The notes beneath the pieces are model-generated. The model did not search any database. It had not been told where the DNA came from and saw only the letters and a list, made by a program, of their open reading frames with translations. A stretch of 64,000 nt of DNA from Fonsecaea monophora. Its lineage: Eukaryota > Ascomycota > Eurotiomycetes > Chaetothyriales > Herpotrichiellaceae. A program made the translations under genes and the position numbers. Of this stretch, positions 11,574-21,977 are shown one piece after another. Location of the stretch: assembly GCF_001642475.1 (NCBI RefSeq), contig NW_019173995.1:1-64000 (forward strand), given 5' to 3'. Each line of letters opens with the position of its first letter. Within the stretch, counting starts at the first letter, position 1.

Positions 11574-12129
11574 ACAGGACGAAGCCGTGACGAGGTAAGT
11601 ATAAAAGAATGAGCAGAGTTTTCCTCTCTTCTCGGGTGGTCTCAACAACATAACATAATACGACACATTTATTGAAAGTCGCCCGAGCGATGACTTGTCC
11701 CCCGTCTCCCGTCTCCCGTCTCATGTCATCCCCTCGTTCTTTCTATCTCGCTCTCGTGCTCCTCTTGTCTCTTGTCTATCGTCTGCTCTGCATCGACCGG
11801 CGGGAACGCCACGAAGAGAAGCAGAGCAGTTGTCCTGGTGCGTCCGTGGCAGGTTATTGTCTTGTCAGAATCAGAAACTGATGGCATGCAAGGTGCTGGC
11901 CATGAGAAGAGAGCAGGAAAGGGAGGAAGGCGGGAGTTGTGAACAAGATCGATGCCACGTATCGGTTTGACAACGACAGAACAGAACAGAGGCCCGCTCT
12001 GTGGGTTCAATAATACTCCTTCATACTCCTTGTTGTCCCCGAAAAGACTTTTACTTTTCTTTTTCTTTTTTTTTTCTCTTCCCGTCATGACCTCGCGAGA
12101 ATTGATGTGGATAGACAAATCCCGGATTT

Positions 12130-12153
12130 GCGGATGCGGATGCGGATGCGGAT
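12130..12153. repeat. tandem repeat of GCGGAT, four copies
   Basis: Four perfect copies of a 6-mer just beyond the 3' end of the minus-strand gene that stops at 12185. Confidence 0.85.
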
Positions 12154-12184
12154 CGCGAAGAGGAAGACAGGATCATATCATTTC

Positions 12185-12598
12185 TTACTTCCCTCCCACA
12201 CTGTCGGTGCCACCGTCGCCGCCACCACCACCAGAACTCTTCTGCGCGCGCTCCTCGGCCGCGATCCGCCGCTCGACCATCTCGCGCACCTCCCTCTCCT
12301 CCTCCCACGCACGGCGACTCCGGTCCAGCGCCCGCCGCTGCCGACGGATCCCCTCGTTGAACTCCCCCACGCGCTTCTCGGCGAAGATGCACCCGCCCAG
12401 AATCATGGCGCTGATCTGCAGAAACACCTTGAATTGGATCGTCAGCCCGCGGTACACGGGCGTGTAGCGGTTCAGGAGGAAGTGCGTGGCGAAGCTGATG
12501 GTGCCGAACCGCAGGGCACCCGAGGCGAAGCCCTGCGCGGCCACTTGGCTCAGTTGCGGAGGCGGGAGCGGGTCGGTGATGTACGAGGGAGGCGGCAT
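12185..12598 (-). CDS. small two-membrane-segment protein, possibly Rcf2/HIG1-like mitochondrial
   Basis: Single exon of 137 residues. The frame extends upstream to 12679, but the best start is the ATG at 12598, in the context CACTACAATG. After a Pro-rich start (MPPPSYITDPLPPPQ) come two hydrophobic segments, about residues 22-40 and 50-72, separated by NRYTPVYRGLTIQFKV. A long charged helix (about residues 75-125, rich in R and E) and a Gly-rich end follow. The two-helix hairpin with an RYTP-type turn recalls the N-terminal half of the yeast respiratory supercomplex factor Rcf2 and its short fungal relatives. No sequence motif proves this; a different mitochondrial membrane protein is possible. 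Confidence 0.65.
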   Translation of the reverse strand: MPPPSYITDPLPPPQLSQVAAQGFASGALRFGTISFATHFLLNRYTPVYRGLTIQFKVFLQISAMILGGCIFAEKRVGEFNEGIRRQRRALDRSRRAWEEEREVREMVERRIAAEERAQKSSGGGGGDGGTDSVGGK

Positions 12599-13076
12599 TG
12601 TAGTGACTTGGAGGCTTGGGGGATGGGAATTGGTAGTAGAAACGAAAGACAAGGGTGAGAATTGAAGGTCACAAGTCAATGGGACGACGAGGGATTTGCG
12701 AATTCGATGGGCCTTTGGAGATGTCGACTCTCGGTCTGCTTTGGATTGCTCTGGAGTCCTGAGTGGGTAAAAGTTTTAACAACTGCACTCGATATGGGGC
12801 CCCAACGGCACAGATTTGTCCCAGATACAGCAGTGGTATCAATAGATGCTGAGACTGGACAGGTGCTGGTCGTGTGAGTGATGAAGCTCTGCTGCGGCTC
12901 TCCGCACTTGAGGATCCAATGATGACGTTGAGTTTGCGGTCGGCGCCCGGGAAAATGTCGGCAATTTTCTTCTCCAAAGAAAAGTTCACAGCGACAAGCA
13001 GCGCTGGCGATCGCACTGTAACTTATTGTAATTCAAGCCCGCAACCAAGTCGCATGAAAAGTGCCCTCCCCCAAAG
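12599..13076. promoter_or_regulatory. divergent promoter region of the Rcf2-like gene and LOC1
   Basis: The two genes are transcribed away from each other over 478 bases, so this stretch should hold both promoters and 5' leaders. I saw no clear TATA box or known operator. Confidence 0.4.
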
Positions 13077-13691
13077 ATGGCGCCTAAACCGCCTTCAAAC
13101 TCAAAGTCCGCCGCAAAGAGAAGCCCAAAAGCCCACAAGTCTGGCTCTGCGGGACCCTTGAAAAAGTCCAAAATCACAAAACGGCCACCGCCAAAACAGG
13201 TCAAAACTAAGCCAGGCGTACATTCCCAGACGTCTGCACAGGCCACGAAGCCATCCAAACGCAAGCAGAAGACTTACTCTGACAAAGACCTCGATCTTCC
13301 TGCCCTCAACATGATCACGCCGGTGTCCGCCCCCGAGAACCCCACCAACCACTCTCGCAGAGGAGGGACCGGCAAGAAGAAGAACAAAATCTACATTGAC
13401 GACGAGGAATCCATGCGCACGATACTTGCCATGGTAAACGCGGAGAAGGAGGGACAGATCGAGAGCAAGCTGATGAAAGCAAGGCAGATGGAGGAGATCA
13501 GAGAGGCTCGAAGGAAGGAGATGGAGAAGAGGAAGGAAAGCAAGAGAGACGAGCTGGAAGGAGTCAAAAACGGGTTGAAGAAGGGGAAGAAGAAGAGGAA
13601 ATCCCACGACGGGGGACTGGTTGCTCGAGATGACCCTGAAGGAAATGGAGAAGGCAAACCAAAGACCAAGAAACGAGTGTCATTTGCGTGA
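13077..13691 (+). CDS. LOC1: 60S ribosomal subunit assembly/export protein Loc1
   Basis: Single exon, 204 residues, ATG at 13077. The protein is extremely basic, with a Lys/Pro/Ser-rich N-terminus (MAPKPPSNSKSAAKRSPK), a conserved middle (IYIDDEESMRTILAMV), a charged helix and a C-terminal Lys/Arg tail ending RVSFA. This layout and length match fungal Loc1, a nucleolar RNA-binding protein needed for 60S assembly and, in yeast, for ASH1 mRNA localisation. It shares a convergent 95-base gap with the hydrolase gene that stops at 13787, so their 3' UTRs very likely overlap. The simple charged composition makes family assignment less certain than for an enzyme. Confidence 0.8.
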   Translation: MAPKPPSNSKSAAKRSPKAHKSGSAGPLKKSKITKRPPPKQVKTKPGVHSQTSAQATKPSKRKQKTYSDKDLDLPALNMITPVSAPENPTNHSRRGGTGKKKNKIYIDDEESMRTILAMVNAEKEGQIESKLMKARQMEEIREARRKEMEKRKESKRDELEGVKNGLKKGKKKRKSHDGGLVARDDPEGNGEGKPKTKKRVSFA

Positions 13692-13786
13692 CACAAGAGT
13701 CGATGAGAGGATTCTATTCTTTCTATGCCGTACATGACCCTTCGTGGTGTCTATCATCCACACCCTGACCATGTCGGATGGAGTTA

Positions 13787-15345
13787 TCATAAGCCCGGGA
13801 CATGCATCTTTCTGCGCATCGGCTCAAAGACAGGCTTCAACGGTTGTCGTTCGCCGCGAGAGATTTGACCCTCGAGTTGAGCACCTTTGCCGTCTGTCTT
13901 GGAAATTGAGTCCAGGTCAACATCGTTGGCCATGGTCTGGAAGAACGCTGTGGTCTACGCGCAGTCGCGTCAGCTTGGAAAGTCCTTGACAAATGCTTGG
14001 GAGGATACCGACCACTCTTTCGAACCATCGTCTGCCACCAAGCTCAAACCAACTCAAATGACCCCCACCGGGAGTCGTACAGAGCACCCCGTATGAAGTT
14101 TGTTGTACTTCTTCCCGCGGCAGCGCTTCACTTGCTGTCACCTGCTCTGATCAGCGACGCACAGGGGAACAACCAATGTGAACAAGCTTACCGGATCATC
14201 TTCAGCGTGAATCGCCAGGAAAGGAATCCTTATGGACAATGCTGAATCGACCGACGAGGCATCACGGTAATAGGCCCCTTCTGTGGGATAACCCCATGTG
14301 GGACCTTGGACATAACGATCAAATTCATGAAGATATTTGGCCTGTCGGACGAGACCGACGTCGATCTTGGGGTTCTGCGAGATCTGGTCTACGTGCCTTT
14401 CGAAGAGCTTCTTCATACTCTGGCCCATGTTCGCGGAATAGGCGTTCCGACGGAACCATGTTCTCTGCAGTGCAAGATTTGCGGCATGGAGATCCCATGG
14501 ATTAGACAGAATAACGGCGGCCTTCAAGGGGCAATTACTGCCTTCTTCACCGAGGTACTGGAGCAGATTAGAAGGAACAATTGATTGAAGCATCGGAGTG
14601 GAACAGTACTCACGTTCGTAATAATGTTGGCGCCCAAGGAGAAGCCCATTCCGAAGAGGGGGCGATTAGGGAAAGTCGTTCTGAGCCACTTGACTATCTG
14701 CCTCATGTCCCAGGTTGCACGCGCGTTGTACAGCACGCTACTAGTGGTTTTGCTCATGGCACAACCTCTAGAAATAACGACACAAGCTTCCCAACCTCCC
14801 TCTCCCACTAGAGGGGCCAGAACGTGGCGTAGATAGAGCTCATGGGAGCCGCCGCTCAATCCATGGAGCATGATCAACATAGGTCGATTGTCCAGAGAGC
14901 CGATGTTCTGAAACTCCTGTTCTGTAAAATAGGTCGTGCGCGATGGTAGAGACGCGTCCGAGTCATTGTTGGGAGACGTCACGAAGTCGACCGAGAACTG
15001 GCCTGTGAAGACTGGGTCTTCATTCTCAAAGATTCTCCGCTTGTAGTAGATCGGTACATCCTCTCGGGTCAAGACTGTCCAGATGGTCTGGAGATGCCCG
15101 TTGAATAGGAACGGATTGAGTCGACACGACGGAATAAGCGACTTGCACAGGTCTGCAAAGGAGGTGGTTCGACCATCTTTCGTCTTCAATAACAGTGACC
15201 TAGTCGCGTGCCAGTATTTCGGTTTGACCATTTGGAGTCGCCTCGTGGGAACCACAGCCAACGTCGCTGCCAAAGCGAACCCAAGGAGGGCAAAAAAAGG
15301 ATGGTCTTGTGCTTGCTGAAGCAGTGCCCCAAGACCGAGCATCAT
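13787..15345 (-). CDS. alpha/beta hydrolase, Eht1/Eeb1-type acyltransferase/esterase
   Basis: Four exons on the minus strand: 15345-14614, 14557-14192, 14141-14009 and 13947-13787. The introns are 56, 50 and 61 bases, all GT-AG, the last with a GCTGAC branch site. The product is 463 residues. An N-terminal membrane segment (about 16-36) precedes the conserved NGHLQTIW block and the hydrolase core. The catalytic triad is visible as Ser236 in GFSLG, Asp364 or Asp365 in HAEDDP, and His394 in PGGGHLSWF. These features define the family of yeast Eht1, Eeb1 and YMR210W, which make or cleave medium-chain fatty-acid ethyl esters and related lipids, often at lipid droplets or mitochondria. The exact substrate is not predictable here. 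The gene is divergent from the cohesin-loader gene. Confidence 0.88.
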
Positions 15346-15956
15346 CGCCTTTCTCTATTCAAGCCGAACAGTCTGATCTCTTTCCATCCCAAAATCAGAC
15401 CGGAAAAGGCGGAGGGTTGTGTCGAGGACTATCTGTCTGTTATGTACGAGGTATTGGTGAGTGTTGCATCGCGTCTGGCGGCGTCGCCGAGTCTATTGTG
15501 GATTGGTGTGCGCCGGATGTACGTTGCCGACAATCCGCTGCTCAGTCTGTGTCCAAAACCCTGCGTGCGGATCGCCTTATCCCTTTCATCCTCTTTCAAC
15601 CGTCTCCACAAAGGTTAGACTTGACTCTCTCACAGATTCGCGATATTCTGGGCCATGTATCCAAAGGCATGAGGAGTGAAAGAACCGCGGCGATGGCTAG
15701 ACTCGTGAGCGTGCATTGAGGGGGCTTGGACGCGACACGACCGACTTGACACCACTGCGCGAGGGAGAAACTGCTGTCTGTCCTGTTCTGTTAATCAGGT
15801 TCACAAAAGGCCATTTAGGGGGGCGTGTTGGCAATTATTACAGAAGTTTGACAGGCCTTGAATGGTTGTGTGGTCTTTTTGTTCTGAGTGCAAAGTGAAG
15901 TCTGAAGGTTTTGAGAAACTGCGCACGGCCAGCGTGACTGCAGCTTCTTTCTCATC
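15346..15956. promoter_or_regulatory. divergent promoter region, hydrolase and cohesin loader
   Basis: 611 bases between two outward-facing start codons. It holds short overlapping frames only. The 60 bases before 15957 contain a pyrimidine-rich stretch (CAGCTTCTTTCTCATC) leading directly to the ATG. Confidence 0.4.
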
Positions 15957-18779
15957 ATGGATCCCAACTTCCACTATCCCAACAACTCGGCCAACCACAA
16001 CCTTGGCCAGGGCTACTTTTACGATACCAACCACAACCTCCCGCAGTCTCCCTACCACGTCAATCCCTTGTCTCAACGTCCTCAGCACCCACAATATTCT
16101 GGCCATTCTCAGCAGCCTCAACATCACCGCCCTCACCAGTCGCAAGCACACCCTCAGGCACAGCCTTACTATCTATCATCTCATCCCCAAACTCTCGCCC
16201 AGAACCACCCCCAGAACTATCAAAATCGAGCATACCCTCAATCCTATCAGCCTCCATTGCAACAGCTTCAACAGCCAATCTATCAACAACCTGTCCAGCT
16301 TCACCCACAGCCACAAAATCAGCTTGATGCTGGCACAGTTGTAATCCCGATGCCTCGACCCCGCTATCAGCCTGCGACTGTGCAATCACAACGAGGCCAT
16401 CAACCTTCACAGCTTGATTCCGACATCATCGAGGCACCGCCTCCTCGCCGTCCTATTCACTCCTCTCCGCCACAAGCACAGTACGGCCAGCAAACCCCTA
16501 GAGCCAGCCAGCAGGCCAGACCTCAAGTACCGAAGCCAGTCACTGCCCATAAGAACACCCCGAAAAGCTCCCAACGACCTCAACATGCGGCACAGCTACC
16601 TCAACAACATCTAGGAAAAGACTCTCGATCCGCCGTTGGTGACATTCAACACCCCACCCCTGTTACTCCCTCGTATTCGAAGAAAGAGGAGAGGCAGGTA
16701 GCATCCACGAGTAGTTCAAATACCCCAAAGATGCCTAGACAGAACCAGTCTCGTGTCCTGAAAGCTGTGGAGGTCAACGCAACATCAAGGCAGCCTGCCG
16801 TAAAGTCGCCGGGCCACCGCGATCTTCCCATCGACGTCGATGAGCTGGAACCGGATTACCCCTCCCTCCTATGCGTCCTTGCCGACGACTACCTCGAAGC
16901 GGCGCGTAAGCTGCCTGCTCCGACCGAAGAGTATTACACTCTCATCGCCACCACGCTCGGTTGTCTTGAATCAGTGCTAGCCAATTTCAAAGTACCTCCT
17001 CTGAGGGAGGCACAGGTCTCTTTACGCTACGCCCAAATTCTGTACGCGGAAACGGAAAACTACGATGAGGCAGAGACTATCTTGGCAAAGGCCATAGAGC
17101 TGTGCGAGCGACACAAGTTTATTGATCTAAAGTATGAGATGCAGCTCCTCCTGTCCAAGGTACTTTACGAATCGAAACCCAAAGCCGCTCTGCGAGATAT
17201 CCAGAGAATGATCGATGACATCGAAGCCTATAGCCATACAGTTTGGCTGTATATCTTTCGTTTTCAACACGCAATGTTTTCGTTGGCTTCCAGTGCCCCC
17301 GGTGAGATTCACGGCGCTGTCGTCCAGTTGCAGAAGATTAGGCGCTTGGCTCATGAAAATTCTGACGATGCCGTCTTTGCATTTGCTGCTGCTCTTGAAG
17401 CTCTTCTGCACCTATCTGGCTCGAGTCAAGAAGCCGTGACAGCGAGTCAAACGGCGCTGGCACAGGCTCAAAGTTCGCAATTGAATACAGATGTCCAAGG
17501 GATTCCACAGCTCACCATACTGATGAAATTCATCGACCTTGCCTGCAGCATCCGAGGAGCCAACATTGGCCAAATTGCGGAAAAGCTCGCGGTTATGCTA
17601 GACATTCTGAGGCGGTCGGTGAGCGATGCAAATTGGAGAGAGGATGGTTTGATCTATGTTCCGGTTGGAACAAAGGCTGTAGCTGGTATGCAACTCCATG
17701 GAAATGGGAATCTCATCAAGAAAAATGGAAAGTACCATATCCCCTTTTCGTGGCTGGGAAAAAAGGAAACAATGGCCTTGGGCAATTTGTTCTCGGCAGC
17801 GAGTTCAGCTTACAAGAATGGATCTGATGGAGGCAAGGCCGAGAAATATGCGGACAGCGGCCTTTCTGTTCTTAAGGCTCTAGGAATGCCCTCCCTCAAG
17901 GCAGGATACCGAGAGTCCAGAAGACAGTTGATATCTCGACGGCTTGCGGAAGCTGAGTTCTCGTTGCTTCTCGTCTTCTTACAGTGCTCGAAAGGACTTT
18001 GGCACGAGGCAAACCATACCCTAGACAAAGTCCATGTGATCTCACAGGAGTTGGGCAACGCTTTTCCGGTTAACATGAAGTCCTGCCTGCTGTATCTCCG
18101 GGGAGCCGTGCTGCAGGGGACCGGAGATTTGGCTGGGGCGCTTCAGGTCTATCAATCTCTTTCCGACACTGACACTCGGAACAAATCACCCTCGGGAGGA
18201 TCCAGATGCTCGAACCAGATATCAAATTCTTACCATGCAGAGTCCGATATAACTCGCCAATTCTCCATCCTCGCGATGATGAACTCCACCTTGATCATCC
18301 GCAATCCAGCCCATCCACAAAATAAGCGCCTGTCATCTTTGATCAAGGATCTGGACACCGCGGTTCAGAAGTGCGGAAATCCATACATCAAGTCGCATTA
18401 CGCTCTCGTCGAAGCCATTCTGTCCACAAACCAGACCGCAAAGAAGAACTCTCTGGGTCGCTCGATGGCCGAAAGCAAAGCAATTGGTAACGCGCAGACT
18501 ACGGCATTGATCCTCGTCTACATGCAAGACCAGATGTACAAGGGCTCGACGGACGACCAAGCCTTGAAATGCGCCAGGGCCGCCAGCAATCAAACAGGGA
18601 GATGGGGCCAGCCCATGTGGATGCACGTTGCGACCGCCTTGGAGGCCCAGGCACTGGACTTTCAGGGCCGGGTTGTCGAGGCAAAAGAGAAGATGGCTGC
18701 AGCAGAGGTTGGCTGGCAGATGTTGCCGAATGGCATCAAGGGTATTGCGGATGAGGGCACAGCCGGCCCTCCAGAATAG
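15957..18779 (+). CDS. SCC4: cohesin loading factor, Scc4/MAU2 family
   Basis: Single exon, 940 residues, ATG at 15957. The first 280 residues are Gln/Pro/His-rich and look disordered, with phosphorylatable Ser/Thr-Pro sites. From about 300 onward is an all-helical TPR-like array, starting at SLLCVLADDYLEAARKLP and continuing with repeats such as YAQILYAETENYDEAETILAKAI. This matches the cohesin loading factor family: yeast Scc4, fission yeast Ssl3 and animal MAU2 bind the N-terminus of Scc2/NIPBL and direct cohesin loading onto chromatin. Fungal members commonly carry a long Gln-rich N-terminal extension. The region near residues 740-760 (rich in N, S and G) is a divergent insertion between helices; no donor/acceptor pair was found there. 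Confidence 0.85.
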   Translation: MDPNFHYPNNSANHNLGQGYFYDTNHNLPQSPYHVNPLSQRPQHPQYSGHSQQPQHHRPHQSQAHPQAQPYYLSSHPQTLAQNHPQNYQNRAYPQSYQPPLQQLQQPIYQQPVQLHPQPQNQLDAGTVVIPMPRPRYQPATVQSQRGHQPSQLDSDIIEAPPPRRPIHSSPPQAQYGQQTPRASQQARPQVPKPVTAHKNTPKSSQRPQHAAQLPQQHLGKDSRSAVGDIQHPTPVTPSYSKKEERQVASTSSSNTPKMPRQNQSRVLKAVEVNATSRQPAVKSPGHRDLPIDVDELEPDYPSLLCVLADDYLEAARKLPAPTEEYYTLIATTLGCLESVLANFKVPPLREAQVSLRYAQILYAETENYDEAETILAKAIELCERHKFIDLKYEMQLLLSKVLYESKPKAALRDIQRMIDDIEAYSHTVWLYIFRFQHAMFSLASSAPGEIHGAVVQLQKIRRLAHENSDDAVFAFAAALEALLHLSGSSQEAVTASQTALAQAQSSQLNTDVQGIPQLTILMKFIDLACSIRGANIGQIAEKLAVMLDILRRSVSDANWREDGLIYVPVGTKAVAGMQLHGNGNLIKKNGKYHIPFSWLGKKETMALGNLFSAASSAYKNGSDGGKAEKYADSGLSVLKALGMPSLKAGYRESRRQLISRRLAEAEFSLLLVFLQCSKGLWHEANHTLDKVHVISQELGNAFPVNMKSCLLYLRGAVLQGTGDLAGALQVYQSLSDTDTRNKSPSGGSRCSNQISNSYHAESDITRQFSILAMMNSTLIIRNPAHPQNKRLSSLIKDLDTAVQKCGNPYIKSHYALVEAILSTNQTAKKNSLGRSMAESKAIGNAQTTALILVYMQDQMYKGSTDDQALKCARAASNQTGRWGQPMWMHVATALEAQALDFQGRVVEAKEKMAAAEVGWQMLPNGIKGIADEGTAGPPE

Positions 18780-19536
18780 TGAATGGGCGCGAACTTGGTC
18801 GACCTCTGCTGTACATTCTGGGGTCTGGGATATAGCACGGCAGAAGCGACGTGACTTTTTTTTTTTCAAACACAGTGCTTGAGTGGGTGGGTGGTACACG
18901 GGATGGCTGAACTCGTCTTCATACAGCAAGGAGCTAGGACAAGGACTAAAAAGGAGGGAAACTGTCGACATCTGGGAGTTTTGATGAAACTGAAACTTGA
19001 TGGACTTTAAAAGGCTAGTTTTGCACATGATTTCAACACCCGAGCACCCACCGTGGTAAGCCGTGTTAATTAATGTGAGGTAGTTCTCTGCCATTTCATT
19101 TCTCTTCCTGTGTCTGATCCTCCATGTCGAGGTCGACGACGACGACATTCGGCAATTGTCTGTCCGGGGCAGATCGAGGTTTCAGCTCAGTCATGCGCGA
19201 GCTCTCCTCGAAGTTGTGTACCCGAACAAACCATCCAGCAAGCAAATAAGCAAGCGAACAAACAAACAAACAAGCGTTGCGTTTGCTCTCTCGATTTAGC
19301 CCATGAATGGTACCACGACCCAGCATTGCACAAGAAGCCAGCTGATCCATTCGCGCATCCGTTAAAGCACGAGGAGTGTTGTTCTTGTTTGCGATCGTTG
19401 TTGTTGGACCCTCCGTAAACAAACCGGGTGGTGCTGTAGAAAGACATCGGTGGCATCAGCCAGATAGCAAAGAATCGTCACACATCGACTCATTCCATCC
19501 TCATATTTCGCGTCAAACCCTAGGTGAATACCTTCG
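18780..19536. other. 3' intergenic region between convergent genes
   Basis: 757 bases, with a poly-T tract near 18857-18866 and an AAAC-type microsatellite at 19255-19272. Antisense frames over 100 residues exist but are low-complexity and lack family resemblance. Confidence 0.6.
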
Positions 19537-21465
19537 TCAAGCGTCAATACTCTCTGGAGTAGGCGGGGTGTTTCCCAACGACTCAGACCCTATTGCTTCT
19601 TTTGGGCCTTTCTTCTTGCGGTGGCGCTGGCGCTGGCCTTTACCTTTGCCTTTGCCTTTGCCTTCTTCCGGGCTCGCTTTTTGGCCTGGCGTCTCCTGTA
19701 TGCTTTCGCCGACGTTGCTGGCCTCTCCACGGCCTCTGAGAATGTCAGCCCAGACACTCTCGTCGATGGGTGACTCACTTCGTCGATCGTCCCGGATTTT
19801 AACGCCAGGGTTGCTGGCACTGGTGCTAGCAATCGCAGGGCCAGTGGCTGGGTCTGTACCTTGGTTAGGATTCTGGTTGAGATTCAGGCTGCGACTGATT
19901 TCCTTCTCGAGTCTATCTAGACCGGAAAGGACCTCGGCGTCGGACAGGAGAGTCGGTTCTGCAGTGTGAAGTCGTTGCGATACTGAAGAGTCACCCTCAC
20001 CACCGCTCGGCTCCGGAGACCCGACACTAGGTGTGGGAGATAGCCCACGGTCTGGGGCACCTTGAAGAGCCTTTTGATCTACTGTCTCGTCGACCACACC
20101 AGGTGCTTGTCGCTTGCCTGTCTGCCATTCTCGAATCATTCTGGATACATCGACCTGCCATTTGAGTTCTTCCAATTTCTGCTGGATAGAATAGACGATT
20201 TGTTCTTGTTCCCGCTGCCAGTTGAACAGCGCTGGACCGCCTTCTCTGGGCGCGTTGTTGAGGAACTCGGGAATCTGCAACAGATTGTGGGGTTGTGCCA
20301 GGCCTTTCAGCTGGCTATCGTCAACGAGGACAGTATTACTCTGATCCCACTTCCGTCCGGTTCCTGCTTTCTTTCTGATTTTCTTGTCTTCCCAGATGGG
20401 TTCGAGCTTCTTGTACACCTGCACTTTAGTGTCGTACTGTTCTCTGCTGAGGCCCAGCTTATCTCGAGCCCAAACACCAGCCATTGCACCCCGTTGAGTT
20501 GGATGAAAGAACTGACTTACCATGGCTGCACAATTCTCAGGCTTCGCCGACGAGTACACCATGACAACATGGTTCTGGAATAGGTAGTCCAACAACTTGG
20601 GAACACCAGGTCGCACAATGATGTGCTTAGGACGATGGTGCTGAGGTCTAACAAGGAGTGTGCCGTTGAGGTCGAGAATGACTAGCAGCTTTTGTGGTGT
20701 TTCTCTCAGCACGGGCGGTAATGCTGCTTGTCTCTTGTACTCTTCGGTGGCTGTCGGGGCGGGAGGAGGCTTGACATCGGGGATCCATAGCCTGCGCTGC
20801 TGAGCTCTGGAAATCGGGGTACTCCCAGCCTGTCCTCGTCTACCCGCAGTCTCAGCAGACGACGCAGGTGCGCGTGCGGCTGGAGTGCTGTAAGGAGCAA
20901 TCTGCGCTGGCCGTCTCTCTCGGAACTGGTATCGAGATGATGTTTGTGGCCGTGGTACCCCAAATATGTTTTGAGCGTGCTGGACGATATACCTCTCGCG
21001 TGTGCCATTCGACACTCTGTTTGACTTGTCAACTCGATATGTAGGATATCGAGCATAGTTATGGACTGACCTTAAAGGTTGATACGGCCTATAGTAAGAC
21101 GGTAGTTCTTGGGGGGTCTGAGCCGCAAACGCGCCAGTATTGAGTCCTGCTGAGGCGGCAGGGTGTGTCTCGTGCTGGGCGCGGCCAAAGTAGTCATGGT
21201 AGGAGGACTGGAAATTGGTGGCAGTCTGCGAATTCGACTCGTCGTTTCTGTACGGTCTCCACGAATCCGCTGCGTTGTATGTGTCAATTCTGTACTGGAG
21301 ATAACACTGAAAGTAGTCACCTTGACGGATCTGTGCGTTTCGATCTGGCCTGTAGGAATCATATGCGCCTACATTCCGTGGCTGGAACTCTTGGGGCATG
21401 GCGACCGGCGCCGCAGGCAGTCGGTTGTCATTCGGCTGATATCGATCACCTCGAGTCCTACCCAT
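19537..21465 (-). CDS. FCP1/SCP (NIF) domain protein with DLNGT motif
   Basis: 642 residues from ATG 21465 (MGRTRGDRYQ). The open frame reaches 21489, but that codon is TTG. The first 240 residues are Arg/Tyr/Pro-rich and disordered. The FCP1/SCP homology domain spans roughly residues 250-420: motif I is LLVILDLNGTLLV, motif II is VMVYSSAKPENC, and the last motif is NTVLVDDSQLKGL. The C-terminus is Ser/acidic-rich and ends with a Lys/Arg tract (KGKGKGQRQRHRKKKGPK). Active phosphatases of this fold use DxDxT; here the second Asp is Asn, so the first Asp nucleophile remains but the general acid is missing. A stop-free candidate intron of 54 bases (21070-21017) would remove 18 residues. Function is unassigned. 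Confidence 0.85.
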   Translation of the reverse strand: MGRTRGDRYQPNDNRLPAAPVAMPQEFQPRNVGAYDSYRPDRNAQIRQGDYFQCYLQYRIDTYNAADSWRPYRNDESNSQTATNFQSSYHDYFGRAQHETHPAASAGLNTGAFAAQTPQELPSYYRPYQPLRSVHNYARYPTYRVDKSNRVSNGTRERYIVQHAQNIFGVPRPQTSSRYQFRERRPAQIAPYSTPAARAPASSAETAGRRGQAGSTPISRAQQRRLWIPDVKPPPAPTATEEYKRQAALPPVLRETPQKLLVILDLNGTLLVRPQHHRPKHIIVRPGVPKLLDYLFQNHVVMVYSSAKPENCAAMVSQFFHPTQRGAMAGVWARDKLGLSREQYDTKVQVYKKLEPIWEDKKIRKKAGTGRKWDQSNTVLVDDSQLKGLAQPHNLLQIPEFLNNAPREGGPALFNWQREQEQIVYSIQQKLEELKWQVDVSRMIREWQTGKRQAPGVVDETVDQKALQGAPDRGLSPTPSVGSPEPSGGEGDSSVSQRLHTAEPTLLSDAEVLSGLDRLEKEISRSLNLNQNPNQGTDPATGPAIASTSASNPGVKIRDDRRSESPIDESVWADILRGRGEASNVGESIQETPGQKASPEEGKGKGKGKGQRQRHRKKKGPKEAIGSESLGNTPPTPESIDA

Positions 21466-21977
21466 GTTGGGCAATTCTATTGTATGCAAGGATAGTGACG
21501 GAGGATGTAGAGAGGGTCGGAAGAGGTGAGGGATGTGCGGCCACTGGAAGAAGAGTTAGTGGGCGGCGAAAGTGAAATGGGTGTTTGGGTCAGGCAGACT
21601 CTTGAATGCGGACTGCGATAGAGGGCAACCTCTATGCGCAACGCCAGACTGCGCGCACCTCGAATATGTCGAGGGAGAGCCTAGTAGCGGGGGGAGTGAG
21701 CCGCAGTTGTAGCTGATAGTGTCTGTATTTGTTTCTTTGAAAGACAGGCAGAGAGACGCTGGAGACTAAAAGTTCTGACTGATAATACTATTAGCGCAAT
21801 TGGCATGGGCATTCCATTTTGCGTATGGCGTAGTCGTCAACTTTATCTAGCTTTTAAGGTTGCCGATCCACTTGATGCCTGTAACACACGCATTTCAAAA
21901 TAAAAAGTTCCATGCTGGGCGCGGGGTCCGCAGTTTGATCGATCATTGCAACCGGTGCTCTACTCCCAACAGTTTCA
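21466..21977. promoter_or_regulatory. divergent promoter region, FCP1-like gene and RRP36
   Basis: 512 bases between outward-facing starts. No specific operator recognised. Confidence 0.4.

Larger units (their letters stand above)
11291..12184. other. intergenic region between convergent genes, with small tandem repeats
   Basis: Probably the 3' flanks of two convergent genes. It contains three copies of GTCACCT at 11551-11573, four copies of GCGGAT at 12130-12153 and a T/C-rich tract near 12050-12080. No coding frame stands out. Confidence 0.6.
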
